The notes beneath the pieces are model-generated. The model ran no database searches and was not told the origin of the DNA. It saw nothing but the letters and a program-made list of their open reading frames with translations. Position numbers and translations under genes: made by a program. This document shows, piece after piece, positions 63,491 through 64,000 of a stretch of DNA of 64,000 nt (position 1 is the stretch's first letter; each line of letters opens with the position of its first letter). Location: the NCBI RefSeq assembly GCF_003413745.1, contig NZ_QVID01000002.1:744001-808000 (forward strand), read 5' to 3'. Origin of the DNA: Marixanthomonas ophiurae. GTDB lineage: Bacteria > Bacteroidota > Bacteroidia > Flavobacteriales > Flavobacteriaceae.

Positions 63491-64000
63491 TTACACATTA
63501 AATCTAAAGTGCATCACATCGCCGTCTTTTACAATGTACTCCTTCCCTTCTATTCCTAACTTTCCAGCATCACGAACTTTGGCTTCGCTACCATAGGTTA
63601 CAAAATCGTTATACTTAATTACCTCAGCACGGATAAATCCTTTTTCAAAATCGGTATGGATAACACCCGCAGCTTGTGGGGCAGTTGATCCTACAGGAAT
63701 AGTCCAAGCACGGACTTCTTTTTCACCAGCTGTAAAATAAGTTTCCAAATTAAGCAATTTATAGGCGCTACGAATTAATTTTGCGGAACCTGGTTCTTCC
63801 AAACCTAAATCTTCCAAAAACATTTGGCGTTCGTCAAAGGTTTCCAGTTCAGTAATATCGGCTTCAGTACCTACGGCTAAGATAATCACTTCGGCATTTT
63901 CATCTTTTACAGCTTCTTTAACTTGCTCTACATATTTATTCCCAGAAACGGCTGCATCTTCATCTACATTGCAAACGTACAAAACAGGCTTGTCGGTTAT
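63491..64000 (-). CDS. ychF: Redox-regulated ATPase / ribosome-binding GTPase-like protein YchF (C-terminal part)
   Basis: Incomplete: the 5' part lies beyond the window. The last 170 codons are present: ITDKPVLYVCNVDED, GTEADITELETFDERQMFLEDLGLEEPGSAKLIRSAYKLLNLETYFTAGEKEVRAWTIP and the TGS-like end GKLGIEGKEYIVKDGDVMHFRFNV. This is diagnostic of YchF, an Obg-related protein that prefers ATP and acts in translation and stress control. No clear terminator after its stop. Confidence 0.95.
   Translation of the reverse strand: MTDKPVLYVCNVDEDAAVSGNKYVEQVKEAVKDENAEVIILAVGTEADITELETFDERQMFLEDLGLEEPGSAKLIRSAYKLLNLETYFTAGEKEVRAWTIPVGSTAPQAAGVIHTDFEKGFIRAEVIKYNDFVTYGSEAKVRDAGKLGIEGKEYIVKDGDVMHFRFNV

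Noticed and set aside
1-64000. tRNA, rRNA, CRISPR array, insertion sequence or prophage
   Set aside because: I found no cloverleaf-like sequence ending in a T-arm GTTCGAnTC, no regular repeats with spacers and no transposase or integrase motif on either strand by eye; a covariance or HMM scan would be the decisive test.

Overview
The window is a low-GC (roughly one-third G+C by eye), gene-dense chromosomal segment from a member of the Flavobacteriaceae (phylum Bacteroidota). The evidence is: a PorX response regulator of the type IX secretion system, an LpxC-FabZ fusion protein, many start sites lacking a purine-rich ribosome binding site, and repeated promoter boxes of the Bacteroidota form TAnnTTTG. 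I see no insertion sequence, prophage, CRISPR array, rRNA or tRNA gene. This is core chromosome with small lineage-specific genes between housekeeping blocks.

Layout. 1-5.7 kb: a hypothetical anchored protein, a DUF3822 protein, rsmD, two tandem paralogous small proteins, the RNase P RNA gene (minus strand), dnaX and an orphan membrane protein. 5.9-7.4 kb: a MiaE-type tRNA hydroxylase and an RluA-type pseudouridine synthase whose start codon is not ATG, GTG or TTG. 7.4-14.5 kb (minus): pyrR-pyrB, a STAS-like small protein, rnz, pdxH, and a polyphosphate/phosphohistidine set sixA-ppk1-ppx. 14.7-18.2 kb: a small membrane protein, corA, a membrane-anchored LytTR regulator and a DUF5694 protein. 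18.3-25.5 kb (minus): a complete histidine operon hisGDCBHAF(IE) preceded by a histidine-rich leader peptide and an attenuator hairpin.

25.6-31.8 kb: an OmpA-domain/helix-hairpin-helix pair, a sodium:solute symporter, a prohibitin-like protein and a large VWA membrane protein. 31.8-40.3 kb (minus): fabG, sucD, an NTF2-like protein, an LpxD-like protein, efp, lpxA, lpxC-fabZ, lpxD and an HD hydrolase; this is the lipid A/fatty acid block. 40.4-45.9 kb: porX, tsaE, a tiny lipoprotein overlapping a membrane protein, alanine dehydrogenase, a small anchored protein and a bile-acid:Na+ symporter family protein. 46.1-53.5 kb: proline dehydrogenase, aroB, a small acidic protein, a DJ-1/PfpI protein, a YihY/BrkB protein, a DinB protein, an Lrp/AsnC regulator, an M14 carboxypeptidase and a divergent XRE regulator. 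53.6-64 kb: lipoproteins, mscL, parC, parE, cbpA/cbpM, a GT39-type membrane glycosyltransferase, a PAP2 phosphatase and the 3' part of ychF.

The items I would check first are the palindromic GTTTAC-N4-GTAAAC sites shared between the XRE gene and the M14 peptidase gene, the non-canonical start of the pseudouridine synthase, the his attenuator and the two overlapping small genes at 42.7 kb. I did not find a clearly new multi-gene system.
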